Assembly: GCA_028717265.1 (NCBI GenBank)
Contig: JAQUOE010000011.1
Coordinates: 9,976-44,545 of the forward strand
Source of the DNA: Actinomycetota bacterium
GTDB taxonomy: Bacteria > Actinomycetota > Humimicrobiia > Humimicrobiales > Humimicrobiaceae
Direction of reading: 5' to 3'
Length of the DNA: 34,570 nucleotides
The notes beneath the pieces are model-generated. The model had not been told where the DNA came from. It worked only from the letters and a program-made list of their open reading frames with translations, and searched no databases. Position numbers and translations under genes: made by a program. Of the stretch, positions 8,895 to 18,144 are shown piece by piece; within the stretch, counting starts at the first letter, position 1, and the number at the start of each line of letters is the position of its first letter.

Positions 8895-9446
8895 ATGCCA
8901 GAATATTCAACTTTAAAACCTAAAATTCTTCTCCACGCCTGCTGCGGGACCTGCGCCGTTTATCCTTATTTTCTTCTGGAAAAAGATTTCGATGTTACTC
9001 TGTTTTATTATAATCCCAATCTGTATCCGGAAAAAGAATATGTCAATAGACTTGAAGGAATAAAAACCATTTCAGAAAAATATTCTATCCCCCTTTTAAA
9101 AGGTAAATATGAAAATAAAAAATGGCTCAGCCTGACGGCAGATTTTAAAAATGAACCCGAAGGCGGAAGAAGATGCAGCCTGTGCTTCGAAATGCGTCTT
9201 CGTGAAACGGCCCGCACAGCAAAAAAGCTGGATTTTGATTTCTTTGGTACCACTCTTACCATAAGCCCCCATAAAAACCACGAGATTATAAATTCAACAG
9301 GAATAAGACTTGCATCCTCGAAGGGTATCAATTTTTATGAGGCAAATTTAAAGAAAATGGACGGATTTAAAAAAACCATGGAGTTAAGTAAAAAATTGAA
9401 CCTTTACCGGCAGAATTATTGCGGCTGTATATATTCTATGAAATAA
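8895..9446 (+). CDS. queH: Epoxyqueuosine reductase QueH
   Basis: A 183-residue protein of the former DUF208 family. It carries the family cysteine motifs LLHACCGTCA (residues 12-21, C16, C17, C20), RRCSLCFEMRL around residue 97, and a C-terminal NYCGCIYS. QueH holds a [4Fe-4S] cluster and a nearby metal and performs the last step of queuosine synthesis in tRNA, reducing epoxyqueuosine to queuosine without cobalamin. It is the non-homologous replacement of QueG. The gene stands alone on the plus strand between hisD and lgt. No strong ribosome binding site is seen. Confidence 0.95.
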   Translation: MPEYSTLKPKILLHACCGTCAVYPYFLLEKDFDVTLFYYNPNLYPEKEYVNRLEGIKTISEKYSIPLLKGKYENKKWLSLTADFKNEPEGGRRCSLCFEMRLRETARTAKKLDFDFFGTTLTISPHKNHEIINSTGIRLASSKGINFYEANLKKMDGFKKTMELSKKLNLYRQNYCGCIYSMK

Positions 9447-9456
9447 ATCAATGCTT

Positions 9457-10275
9457 TTATTCGTCCAGATTTTCTTCAAGCTGCTTTTTTTCCCTGAATT
9501 TTTTGATCACATAATTGGCTATAATAAACGCAACTATAAGTACGACAAAATCTATTATATATACTACTTTAACAGGACCGAGATATGAGCTATCTATGCG
9601 GTAATATTCAATAAATGTCCTGTAAACCGAATAAATCCCAAGATACGCTGACAGTATCAATCCATAAGGTATTTTCCCCGGTCTCTTTTTATAATATCTG
9701 TGCATCAGCAAAAGAAACCCGAACAACAAAAAATTGGCTATTGACTCGTATAGAAATGTTGGATGAAAGTATTCGTAACTTCTATAGCCCTCGATTCTGT
9801 TGGCTTCAGCGATATAGAAAAAATTCCACTTAAGGCCTATTGGTTTTCCGTAGGCTTCCTGATTAAAGAAATTACCCCATCTTCCTATTGCCTGACCAAG
9901 TATCAGACCCGGAATAAATATATCCGCCCACAACCAGAAATCAAGTTTCCTTACTTTACAAAATATGATAAGAGCAAGTATGCCCCCTATCATAGCTCCC
10001 TGTATGGCAAGCCCGCCTTTTCTGAAAGCAAAAATATAGACCGGATGATTGGCATAGTAGGACCAGTTTACGATGACATGAAGCAGCCTCGCGAAAAGGA
10101 CCGAAGATACTACTGCAAACGGGGCGAAATTCAAGACTTCCTCTGCTCTCTGCCCCCTGTACCTTGCTATGAAATATACGACAGTAAAACCTATCAGCAG
10201 TGCCAGAGCAGTTAATATTCCGTACCATCTTATCTGGAATCCAAACATACTAAAAGCAACCGGGTCTATATTCAA
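9457..10275 (-). CDS. lgt: Prolipoprotein diacylglyceryl transferase
   Basis: An integral membrane enzyme of 272 residues with about seven predicted hydrophobic segments. It contains the Lgt signature GRWGNFFNQE (131-140) and the N-terminal IRWYGILTALALLIGF. Lgt transfers diacylglycerol from phosphatidylglycerol to the lipobox cysteine of lipoprotein precursors. AGGAGG lies eight bases before the ATG. It is the last gene of the run tlpA-ccdA-lgt, 73 bases after ccdA. Its neighbour TlpA is itself predicted to be a lipoprotein and so a substrate. Confidence 0.96.
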   Translation of the reverse strand: MNIDPVAFSMFGFQIRWYGILTALALLIGFTVVYFIARYRGQRAEEVLNFAPFAVVSSVLFARLLHVIVNWSYYANHPVYIFAFRKGGLAIQGAMIGGILALIIFCKVRKLDFWLWADIFIPGLILGQAIGRWGNFFNQEAYGKPIGLKWNFFYIAEANRIEGYRSYEYFHPTFLYESIANFLLFGFLLLMHRYYKKRPGKIPYGLILSAYLGIYSVYRTFIEYYRIDSSYLGPVKVVYIIDFVVLIVAFIIANYVIKKFREKKQLEENLDE

Positions 10276-10348
10276 AACATCCTCCTAAAAATTAGATTTA
10301 ATATAATAAATATTTAAGATTTTAACATAAATCAAACTAAAAATTTAT

Positions 10349-11083
10349 TTAAAAATTAATTTTATTTAAAAACGGTAAATACCTGGATAAAAATCCTACT
10401 ACCAGATTCATGGAATCCGTAACAAAAATGATGCCCAGAGCTACAAGAAAGATTCCTGAAACAATGGAGACAACATTAAGATGCCTGTTTATTTTTTTTA
10501 AGAAATTGGAAAAAAAACTTAAGAATATTCCGGCAAGTACAAAAGGAAGTCCCAGACCCAGCGAAAAACTCCCGAGAAGCAGCATCCCTTTAAGCAGGGT
10601 TCCAAGCTTGCTTGCCAGAAGCAATATACCCGATAATATCATCCCCACGCAGGGAATCCATCCAAAAGAAAATATTATCCCGATCAGGAAAGAACTGGCA
10701 TAACCTGATTTCAATGAAGATGATATCTTAAATCTTCTTTCTATATTCAAAAAACGAATCCTGAAAAGACCTGCGTACTGCAAGCCGAATATTATCAGTA
10801 TGCCCCCGCCGATTCTTGAAATGATACCGGAATATTCTCTTAGAATCCGGCCTATAAGTGTAGCAGTCGAACCCAGAGTTATGAAAACCAGTGAAAATCC
10901 CAAAACGAACAGTATGCTGTTTATCAAAAGATATAACCGTCCTGAAATTTTTATCCTGTCACTTTTGTGAATTACCCTGCCCGACATCATGCTTATATAA
11001 ACCGGGATTATCGGTAAGATACAGGGAGAAATGAATGCCAGTATCCCTGCAATAAAAGCAGAAAGTAAACTGATCTCTAACAT
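10349..11083 (-). CDS. ccdA: CcdA-type thiol:disulfide transmembrane electron carrier
   Basis: A 244-residue membrane protein with about six hydrophobic segments and the two membrane cysteines typical of CcdA and the DsbD core: SPCILPIIP (C21) and GWIPCVG (C145). These carry electrons from cytoplasmic thioredoxin to extracytoplasmic thiol proteins. Its ATG follows the tlpA stop codon directly (TAAATG), so the two are almost certainly translationally coupled and TlpA is the natural electron acceptor. The pair may serve cytochrome c maturation or reduction of other secreted disulfides; no cytochrome gene is in view. Confidence 0.93.
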   Translation of the reverse strand: MLEISLLSAFIAGILAFISPCILPIIPVYISMMSGRVIHKSDRIKISGRLYLLINSILFVLGFSLVFITLGSTATLIGRILREYSGIISRIGGGILIIFGLQYAGLFRIRFLNIERRFKISSSLKSGYASSFLIGIIFSFGWIPCVGMILSGILLLASKLGTLLKGMLLLGSFSLGLGLPFVLAGIFLSFFSNFLKKINRHLNVVSIVSGIFLVALGIIFVTDSMNLVVGFLSRYLPFLNKINF

Positions 11084-11611
11084 TTAGAGCACATCTTCGA
11101 TAACGTTTCTAATTTGTTCCCCGGTCATCATTCCGACATTTTCGAAAACAATCTTCCCATTTCTGTCAAACACAAAGGTGGTGGGAATTGCACGTATTCC
11201 CCAGGCCGTCATGATATTTTTGTCATCTATCAAAATCGGATAATTTATATCATAGTAAGCCGTGAAACTTTTTAAGGTAGAAATGTCCTCATCCGAAACT
11301 CCAATAAATTGGACATCTTTATTTTTGTATTTATTGAATATATCCACAAAATCGGGAATCTCCGCTATGCATGGAGGGCACCATGTCGCCCAGAAGTTCA
11401 ATACAACTATCTTTCCTTTAAAATCCGATAAGGATATCTCTTTTCCGCTCAGGTCATCAAGTGTAAAATCAACATCGGAAGAAGAAACATTGCCGGATAC
11501 CCTGCAGCCTGAAAAAATAAAGATAACGGAAGCTATTAGCAGAGCCTGAATAATAATTACAAAAAAATATTTTGCTATTTCCCTATTCTTAAAAAAGTTT
11601 TTCTTTGCCAA
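11084..11611 (-). CDS. TlpA/ResA-like thioredoxin-fold lipoprotein
   Basis: A 175-residue protein with a hydrophobic N-terminal segment (about 13-32), a lipobox FSGC (cysteine 36) and a thioredoxin-like domain with NFWATWCPPC (active-site cysteines 78 and 81) and the cis-proline block AIPTTFVFD. It should be a membrane-anchored disulfide reductase fed by CcdA, encoded immediately after it. The start is a TTG; no ATG or GTG lies in frame after the upstream stop that would keep the signal segment. The only Shine-Dalgarno-like GGAG is 13 bases away, which fits coupling with the preceding flavoprotein frame, whose end overlaps this gene by 23 bases. Confidence 0.92.
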   Translation of the reverse strand: MAKKNFFKNREIAKYFFVIIIQALLIASVIFIFSGCRVSGNVSSSDVDFTLDDLSGKEISLSDFKGKIVVLNFWATWCPPCIAEIPDFVDIFNKYKNKDVQFIGVSDEDISTLKSFTAYYDINYPILIDDKNIMTAWGIRAIPTTFVFDRNGKIVFENVGMMTGEQIRNVIEDVL

Positions 11612-12203
11612 ATTTGTATAAAGTCTCCAAATACTCTTTATTTTTTAGAATATCGCCTTTTCTGTCCACGTTATTAAACACAAAATCATATAAATAATCA
11701 ACATACAATACATCAAAAAAAGACCGGATCACTTTTTTGGGACAGTCAAAAATATTGACCGAGTTTGAACCGGCTGTACTTATGAAAATACCCTTTCTAT
11801 CCTTTCCGATTATCCTTTTTTTATGTTCATACTTAAGGGACCAGAATCTCTGGCATCTGTCGATCTAAGCTTTAAGATATCCCGATACGGTAGTAAAAAA
11901 AACAGGAGATGCAACAGCCAGAAAATCAGCTTCTATTAAATCTTTGTATACCTGCTGCATATCATCATCGATGATGCATTCCCCGGTTTTTGAACAATTC
12001 CCGCATCCCCTGCAGGAAGATATGTTCAGGCTGGCTGTAATTATCTTTTTGATTTCCAGATCTTTTTTAGAAACGGCGGCAGCGGATACCGTACCCTCAA
12101 GGAAACTATCCAGTAGCAATCCGGTATTGCCCTTTTTTCTGGGACTGCCATATATGGCCGCTATCTTAAAACTTTTATTTTTACTTTTGGGATTATTTTG
12201 CAT
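11589..12203 (-). pseudogene. NADPH-dependent FMN reductase / flavodoxin-fold protein with in-frame amber codon
   Basis: The track shows only the N-terminal part, but the frame continues after its TAG (11865-11867) for 91 more codons to a TAA at 11589-11591. The first part has the FMN phosphate loop YGSPRKKGNTG, a cysteine motif SSCRGCGNCSKTGEC as in iron-sulfur flavoproteins, and ADFLAVASPVFFTTVSGYLKA. After the stop comes IDRCQRFWSLKYEHK, exactly what follows GYLKAxIDR in this family, so the amber codon replaces a single residue, usually hydrophobic; TTG to TAG would suffice. The start is better set at the ATG at 12203 than at the TTG two codons earlier. The full product would be about 204 residues. 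It may be a true nonsense mutation, a sequencing error or readthrough. It lies between korB and tlpA and its end overlaps tlpA. Confidence 0.82.
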
Positions 12204-12236
12204 TGTCAAACTTTATGACAGAACTATAAATATTTT

Positions 12237-13133
12237 TTAATAGAATCTGTTTAATAGCCTGTTGATATCTATGTCAGCTATCATATGATCTACCAGCGGT
12301 TTTCTTTCTATTTGCTTCAGTCCATCTTCGTATGTCGGCCTATCGATATCGTAAAAGATACCTGTCGGTATCTTCTCTTCCTCCATGGATTTTTTTATAG
12401 CTTCATTCAGGTTGCTCCTGTCGTAATCTTTTAATTCTTCCAGTTTATATATCCTGTCCCTGTAGAAATTATATGTGTTTATTTTATTGAATGTCACACA
12501 GGGCTGCAGGACCTCTATAAAAGAAAAACCTTTATGCTTTATGGCTTTTTTCATTATATCCAGAAGATGTCCCGTGTCTCCTGAAAAACCCCTTGCTATA
12601 AAAGTGGCGCCGCATATAAGAGCCAGTGATACGGGATTTACCGGTATTTCCAGAACTCCTGATGGAGTTGATTTGGTTTTGAAACCTCTACCGCTTGTGG
12701 GGGCAGTCTGGCCTGTGGTGAGTCCATACACTTTGTTATTATGCAGGATATATGTCATGTCGATGTTCCTTCTGCATGTATGTATGAAATGGTTCCCTCC
12801 TATGCCTACCCCGTCACCATCTCCGCCCATGATCAACACATTGAGCTTGTGATTCGCGAGTTTTACTCCCGTCGCTACAGGAAGAGCTCTCCCATGCAAT
12901 GAATGAAATGCATAGGTCCTGATAAAATTGGCACCATTACCGGAACACCCTATGCCGTATACTATAACAATTTCATGGGGCATAAGTCTTAATTTTACGA
13001 ATGTCTTTTTAAGTGAGTTCCAGATTCCATAATTACCACAACCGAGACACCAGGTGGGCTTTCTTTCTGTGTTGAAATCTCCGGGTTTTAAATTGTAGCT
13101 TTCTCTTAAAGACTTATTTTTAATTTTACTCAT
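12237..13133 (-). CDS. korB: 2-oxoacid:ferredoxin oxidoreductase beta subunit (2-oxoglutarate type)
   Basis: A 298-residue thiamine-pyrophosphate-binding subunit. CLGCGN (29-34) and IGCSGNGANF open the protein; the TPP/Mg motif is GGDGDGVGIGGNHFIHTCRRNID (103-125) with NNKVYGLTTGQTAPTS after it. It pairs with the alpha/gamma fusion encoded 48 bases upstream to oxidise or reductively carboxylate a 2-oxoacid using ferredoxin. Length and motif type match KorB/VorB-like beta subunits rather than pyruvate PorB, with 2-oxoglutarate the usual substrate, but branched-chain oxoacids cannot be excluded. No separate delta ferredoxin subunit is present here. Confidence 0.9.
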   Translation of the reverse strand: MSKIKNKSLRESYNLKPGDFNTERKPTWCLGCGNYGIWNSLKKTFVKLRLMPHEIVIVYGIGCSGNGANFIRTYAFHSLHGRALPVATGVKLANHKLNVLIMGGDGDGVGIGGNHFIHTCRRNIDMTYILHNNKVYGLTTGQTAPTSGRGFKTKSTPSGVLEIPVNPVSLALICGATFIARGFSGDTGHLLDIMKKAIKHKGFSFIEVLQPCVTFNKINTYNFYRDRIYKLEELKDYDRSNLNEAIKKSMEEEKIPTGIFYDIDRPTYEDGLKQIERKPLVDHMIADIDINRLLNRFY

Positions 13134-13181
13134 ATTCCATTACCCGTAAAAAAATTTATGTCATATCGATAATTCATTCTG

Positions 13182-14915
13182 TTATTCTATTTGTTCGATC
13201 CCGTTGACAATTTCGCCGGGAAGAAATTGCCTCCCGCTATATTTTAAAATTTTATTCTTTATCCTGTAGCCGGTATTCATCATTATGATTTTTGCAAGCT
13301 GTGAAGTCTTATTATTCTCGACCACTATATTTTTATTGCTCTTCTCGATGATCCCCTCTATGGATTCACCATCGAATGGATATAGATATGTAAAGTGAAT
13401 CAAGTTTACTTTCTTTTCTTTCTGATTCAATATATTCATGGCCTCAAGAATCGGTCCTTTACAGGATCCCCAGCTCCATATGGTTATTTCGGCATCAGTA
13501 GGACCGTATATTTTTGGAGGGGGTATTTCTTCCATTAACTTTTTTATTTTCCTGAATCGTTTATCTACCATGATCTTCCTGTTAAAGGCCCCGTCTTCCG
13601 AATATCCGTACTCATCATGTTCATCACTGTTGGCTATATGGATCCCTCTGTCTATTCCTGTTACTGCCCGCGGAGAGACACCATCTTCGGTGTTAAGATA
13701 ACGTTTATATCCCGCATCTATATCCTTGCTCCTTGTCAGCAACTTCCCTCTCTCAACCGTTATGTTTTTAAAGTCGAATCTTTCATATGAGAAATGGTTT
13801 TCTGATAAGTATTTATCAAGCATGACAATAACCGGGATCTGGTAAGTATCAGCGATATTGAACGCCTTCCCTGTAAGATAAAAACATTCTTCGGGATCAC
13901 CGGGTGCCAGTACCACCTTTAAAAATTCACCATGCGAAGCGTGAATAGCAAACAAAATATCGCCCTGTTCCGACCATGTCGGTAAACCGGTAGCAGGAGC
14001 GGGTCTCTGGCATAATATGATAACAAGCGGGGTTTCGGTTAAAGCGGCGCTGCCCAATCCTTCATTCATGAGAGAAAAACCTCCTCCCGATGTTGCGACC
14101 ATCGCCCTTACCCCTGCAAAGGAAGCGCCTATTGCCATATTTATTACCGCTATCTCATCTTCGGCATGTTTTGTTACAATGTTATAATCATTTTCGACAG
14201 ATGCGAATGATTCCAGTATCGAAGTTGAAGGAGTCATGGGATAAGCAGCATAAAATTTACAACCCGATCTGACGGCTCCCAGAAAGACTGCATCATTGCC
14301 TGTAAGGAGCATCTTGTTTACAGGCTTTACTATTTCAAGTTCGTAAGCGTTTATTTTTAATTTCTCTTTTATATATTTGTATCCGAATTCAGATGATTTG
14401 ATATTAAAACTGACGACTTCAGGTCCCTTCCTCTCGAAAATATCTCTAATGATATTTCTTAATACCTCAAGGTCGTAATTCAATAAAGCGACCGAAGCCC
14501 CCAGCGAGACATTGTTGATCATGATCCGGGGAACTCCCAGTTCCGTAATTATTTTGGAAAATGGTACCATAATATAATTGATATCTTTTCTGGCTTTTTT
14601 TATTTCCGTGATATCGCCACTATCTTCATCATAGATAATATATCCCCCATATATCACTTCTTCCTGATGAAGCTTTATGGTTTCTTCATTTAATGCAACC
14701 AGAATATTTATATCTTTATCGATGGAAAAGACCTCATTGGAACTCACCCTTACGGTGAAAGCATTATGTCCGCCTCTTATCAGCGAAGGATATTCATTGT
14801 TATCAACAACATAGTATCCCTTTTTTGCAAATATTTTCGAAAAGATAGCCCCTGTGGACATTATTCCAAAACCGGCTTCCCCGCCAATTTTCCAGCTTAT
14901 ATTCGAGACTTTCAA
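13182..14915 (-). CDS. korA: 2-oxoacid:ferredoxin oxidoreductase alpha subunit, gamma-alpha fusion
   Basis: A 577-residue protein whose N-terminal third (about 1-190, IGGEAGFGIMSTGAIFSKIFAKKGYYVVDNNEYPSLIRGGHNAF) is the gamma domain and whose remainder (about 200-577) is the pyrimidine-binding alpha domain, with TGNDAVFLGAVRSGCKFYAAYPMTPSTSILE and ATSGGGFSLMNEGLG. This fused layout is typical of KorA. The start is a TTG at 14915 supported by AAGGAT five bases upstream, with no better in-frame alternative. It is the first gene of a minus-strand run korA-korB-flavoprotein-tlpA-ccdA-lgt and is divergent from an MFS gene. Confidence 0.92.
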   Translation of the reverse strand: MKVSNISWKIGGEAGFGIMSTGAIFSKIFAKKGYYVVDNNEYPSLIRGGHNAFTVRVSSNEVFSIDKDINILVALNEETIKLHQEEVIYGGYIIYDEDSGDITEIKKARKDINYIMVPFSKIITELGVPRIMINNVSLGASVALLNYDLEVLRNIIRDIFERKGPEVVSFNIKSSEFGYKYIKEKLKINAYELEIVKPVNKMLLTGNDAVFLGAVRSGCKFYAAYPMTPSTSILESFASVENDYNIVTKHAEDEIAVINMAIGASFAGVRAMVATSGGGFSLMNEGLGSAALTETPLVIILCQRPAPATGLPTWSEQGDILFAIHASHGEFLKVVLAPGDPEECFYLTGKAFNIADTYQIPVIVMLDKYLSENHFSYERFDFKNITVERGKLLTRSKDIDAGYKRYLNTEDGVSPRAVTGIDRGIHIANSDEHDEYGYSEDGAFNRKIMVDKRFRKIKKLMEEIPPPKIYGPTDAEITIWSWGSCKGPILEAMNILNQKEKKVNLIHFTYLYPFDGESIEGIIEKSNKNIVVENNKTSQLAKIIMMNTGYRIKNKILKYSGRQFLPGEIVNGIEQIE

Positions 14916-14951
14916 TTTAAATCCTTACTTTTTTGAACCAATCTTAGATAC

Positions 14952-14980
14952 ATAATATTACCCTGATAACTTATTTGCAA
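14952..14980 (-). promoter_or_regulatory. Candidate promoter of the korA operon
   Basis: On the minus strand TTGCAA (14975-14980) and TATTAT (14952-14957) are 17 bases apart, 36 bases upstream of the korA TTG start. Spacing and position are good; box quality is moderate. Confidence 0.42.
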
Positions 14981-15118
14981 CTAATCCTAATATCTTTTTA
15001 GAACTTAATTTCAGTATATCGGTTACTTTAGATGCTGATTCAAGAAATTATTAATTCATGTGGCAAAATCCTGTTTTTTTTTAGATAATATATCGGAATC
15101 CCTGATTTAAAGAAATGA

Positions 15119-16441
15119 ATGAAGAAGTATAAATTTAAAGATACAGTTAGAATACTTTTCAGGCGCCCGGTTGTATCATGGGCCCTTTATGATTTTGCCA
15201 ACACTTCCTTTGCGGTGGTTATAATCACTATAATTTTTCCGGTTTATTTCACCGGAATAATCGCATCCCCGGAAATCTATTCCAGAAACTTTGGAGATTT
15301 AATGTGGGGAATTGCCAGCGGTACCTCTATGATAATCGCTTCTTTCCTATCACCGGTATTCGGAGCAATTGCGGACACTTCGAGGTCCAAAAATAAATTT
15401 TTGACTATCCTGACCCTGGCATGTGTTTCTTTTAGCTCGCTCCTTTTCTTTTTAAAGGAAGGAATGGTGGCCTGGGCCGTGATCCTGTTTATAGTCTCCA
15501 ACGTTTTTTATGAGACTTCGATGATGTTTTATAACTCTTTCCTTCCCGGGCTTTCTTCTAAAAAGAATACGGGTATCATATCCGGATTTGGATTCTCAAT
15601 CGGGTACCTGGGGGGCCTGATTATTTTGATACTTATTTATCCTTTTGCAGCAGGGGGAATCGAACCAGCCAACTTGTTCAACATTAAAATAACATTTATT
15701 ATTACATCAATATTCTTTTTAGTGTTTTCATTGCCATCATTTATATTCCTGAAAGATTCTCATGCTGCAAGTACCGTAAAAATTAAAACTTCTTACGTTT
15801 CTTATGGATTTAAAAAATTTATCAGTACTTTGAGAAACATAAGGAAGCACAGGGACCTTATGAAATTCCTGATTTCTTATTTTCTATTCAGTAATGCTTT
15901 TTCCGTCCTTGCCTTTTATGTAGCAATATATGCCAGAGGTACCCTGAATATGGAACTCACTGAAATAATAATGCTTTTTATATTCGGGCATATACCCGCT
16001 ATCATAAGTTCTATTTTCTTTGGCTGGCTTACCGATAAGATCGGTTCTAAACTTACTGTTACAATAACTCTCGTCATGTGGATAACAGTAATAATCCTCA
16101 TGACAGCTTCCGATATAAAAGCCGTGTTTTATGCGGGCTACATACTTGCCGCCATATCTACCGGGTCGACTCTTATCGCAAGCAGAAGCCTCATGTCATT
16201 TCTTATACCCCGGGACAGGGAAGCGGAATTTTTCGGTTTCTATTCAATAAGCGGAAAGGCATCTTCCATTCTGGGTCCGGTCACTTTTGGCATAATATCT
16301 TTTATTACAAAGAATCAGAAGATAGCTCTGCTGAGTACATTGCTTTTTCTTATAAGCGGGCTAATAATCCTGCAGTTCGTGAAAGTGACTTCATATCGGG
16401 CCAAAGAAACTGAGGGAACGGGTCACTTATCGGAAAACTGA
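15119..16441 (+). CDS. MFS transporter, UMF1/Atg22-like family
   Basis: A 440-residue membrane protein with about twelve hydrophobic segments. The opening VVSWALYDFANTSFAVVIITIIFPVYF is the hallmark of the UMF1 (Atg22-like) branch of the major facilitator superfamily, and FGWLTDKIGSK matches the MFS inter-helix loop motif. Fungal Atg22 exports amino acids from the vacuole, but bacterial substrates are mostly unknown, so none is assigned. The ATG at 15119 follows AAAGAAATGA, a weak ribosome binding site. It converges with the CoADR gene, with only two bases between the stop codons. Confidence 0.9.
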   Translation: MKKYKFKDTVRILFRRPVVSWALYDFANTSFAVVIITIIFPVYFTGIIASPEIYSRNFGDLMWGIASGTSMIIASFLSPVFGAIADTSRSKNKFLTILTLACVSFSSLLFFLKEGMVAWAVILFIVSNVFYETSMMFYNSFLPGLSSKKNTGIISGFGFSIGYLGGLIILILIYPFAAGGIEPANLFNIKITFIITSIFFLVFSLPSFIFLKDSHAASTVKIKTSYVSYGFKKFISTLRNIRKHRDLMKFLISYFLFSNAFSVLAFYVAIYARGTLNMELTEIIMLFIFGHIPAIISSIFFGWLTDKIGSKLTVTITLVMWITVIILMTASDIKAVFYAGYILAAISTGSTLIASRSLMSFLIPRDREAEFFGFYSISGKASSILGPVTFGIISFITKNQKIALLSTLLFLISGLIILQFVKVTSYRAKETEGTGHLSEN

Positions 16442-16443
16442 TT

Positions 16444-18126
16444 TTAAATTTTTTTTATCCAGCTAAGATATGAACCATTTAAAATTTTTATATTTTTAAA
16501 ACCACTGTTTTTAAGGATCCTGAATACCTGATAAGCTCTGTATCCTGACCTGCAGTATATTATTATTTCTCTTCCGGCATCCAGTTTATCCATATTCTCT
16601 CTGAATTCATCGATGTGAATATTGACCGCACCGTCTATGTGTCCGCGTTTATATTCCTCTCCGGTCCTCACATCCAGAATGGTTATTTTCTCTTTATTTT
16701 TAATTTTTTCTTTCAGGCTTTCGGGACTTATAAAACTGACTTCACCTTTTTTTAAATTTTCCGCTATCATTCCCAGTATATTCACCGGATCCCTGGCGGA
16801 ACCATAAGCAGGATGATAACAAAGATCCAGGTCGGCAAGCTCCCATAGCTTTAGATTCCCTTTTATGGCAGTAGAAATGACATCAGTCCTCTTATCGGCT
16901 CCGTTTCTTCCTATGGCCTCAAATCCCAGTATTCTCCCGCTTATCCTATTAAAAATTATCATCATATGGATCATATCGGCTCCCGGATAATACCCTGCAT
17001 GCGATAATTCATGGAGTTCGATATAATCAGAGGCATCATCTATTGCGGCTGCTTCTTTAAAACTCAGGCCCACTTTCGTTATTGACAGGTCCAGCACCTT
17101 TATTATCGAATTGACCACACTTCCTCGAAAATTCTCCCTTCCGCCGGCCGCATTGATACCGGCAATCCTCCCCTGTCTTCCTGCAATAGCGGCAAGATTA
17201 TAAGATCTCTTTACACCGCTTATCCTGTGCTCACATTCACAGCAATCACCGGCTGCATAAATATTCTCAATATTGGTTTTCATGTATTCGTCGACAGCTA
17301 TATAGCCGGACCGCCCTATTTTTATTCCACAATCCTGCGCTGGCTTTACATCCGGTTTTGTCCCAACCGCCAGAAATATGATATCGGATCTTAATACTTT
17401 ACCCTTCAGGGTTTCTACAGATACGGCTCTGCCGCCTTTTACTTCTGTCACCCTTGAAACTTCATCTTCCATGTGTAATTTTATTCCCTTTTCAATCAAG
17501 TATTTTTCCAGGTATCCAATGATTTCCTTATCGAACATAGGGAGCATCTGAGCGGCTTTTTCAACAATATTTACTTCATACCCTCTGCCAAGGAATGAAT
17601 CGAGGAGTTCAAGTCCTATAAAACCGCCGCCTACGAGAAGCGCGCTCCTTCCGGGCTTTTTATTCTTATCCAATTTATCAAGATATTTTTTTAAATTTAC
17701 GGCATCGTCGATATTCTTCAGTATAAAAATATTTTCCATAAGATTCCCATCGAATTTTAATTTTATGGGAACCGATCCCGCAGTGATGATAAGTTTGTCA
17801 TACCGGTCACTAAACTGCTTTCCCGTATTCAGATCCCTTATATTTATTTGATTTATTTCCGGTTTTATCCCGGTCATCTCATGAAAAACATTAACCTTGA
17901 GGTTAAATCTTTTTTCGAAACGTTCCCTCGTGTTTACAATCAGATTATCTATTTTTTCTATTTCTCCGGAAACGAAATAAGGCAGGCCGCAGCTCCCGTA
18001 AGATATATATTTGTCCTTTTCATATATTACGATTTCTGCATCTTCGCTCTGTCTTCTTATTTTTACGGCAGCAGCTGTTCCTGCCGCTACGGCACCTATT
18101 ATTATGACTTTTGTTGCTCGCACCAT
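16444..18126 (-). CDS. CoA-disulfide reductase with C-terminal rhodanese domain (CoADR-RHD)
   Basis: A 560-residue flavoprotein of the single-cysteine disulfide reductase family. The FAD fold starts at IIIGAVAAGTAAA (8-20); the redox cysteine lies in YGSCGLPYF (C46); an NAD(P)H fold begins at ALLVGGGFIGLELLDSF, and TNIENIYAAGDCCE closes the second FAD region. The last 90 or so residues are a rhodanese domain, ITILDVRTGEEYKRGHIDGAVNIHIDEF, with active cysteine in YCRSGYRA. This fusion matches CoADR-RHD/NADH persulfide reductase proteins, which reduce CoA disulfide, CoA persulfide or polysulfide. Roles in thiol redox balance or sulfur reduction are both possible. The gene follows copA by 18 bases in the same direction and may be cotranscribed. 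Confidence 0.92.
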   Translation of the reverse strand: MVRATKVIIIGAVAAGTAAAVKIRRQSEDAEIVIYEKDKYISYGSCGLPYFVSGEIEKIDNLIVNTRERFEKRFNLKVNVFHEMTGIKPEINQINIRDLNTGKQFSDRYDKLIITAGSVPIKLKFDGNLMENIFILKNIDDAVNLKKYLDKLDKNKKPGRSALLVGGGFIGLELLDSFLGRGYEVNIVEKAAQMLPMFDKEIIGYLEKYLIEKGIKLHMEDEVSRVTEVKGGRAVSVETLKGKVLRSDIIFLAVGTKPDVKPAQDCGIKIGRSGYIAVDEYMKTNIENIYAAGDCCECEHRISGVKRSYNLAAIAGRQGRIAGINAAGGRENFRGSVVNSIIKVLDLSITKVGLSFKEAAAIDDASDYIELHELSHAGYYPGADMIHMMIIFNRISGRILGFEAIGRNGADKRTDVISTAIKGNLKLWELADLDLCYHPAYGSARDPVNILGMIAENLKKGEVSFISPESLKEKIKNKEKITILDVRTGEEYKRGHIDGAVNIHIDEFRENMDKLDAGREIIIYCRSGYRAYQVFRILKNSGFKNIKILNGSYLSWIKKI

Positions 18127-18144
18127 TGTAAATCCCTTTCTTTA

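Noticed and set aside
9763-10215. 150-residue plus-strand ORF opposite lgt
   Set aside because: No family features; it lies fully antisense to the Lgt signature region.
11865-11867. TAG read as pyrrolysine
   Set aside because: Pyrrolysine is known in methylamine methyltransferases, not in flavodoxin-fold reductases, and no pyl genes are visible; kept only as one option in the finding.
15061-15075. Possible sigma-54 promoter (TGGCAAAATCCTGTT) before the MFS gene
   Set aside because: The GC dinucleotide required ten bases after GG is absent, and no activator gene is near.
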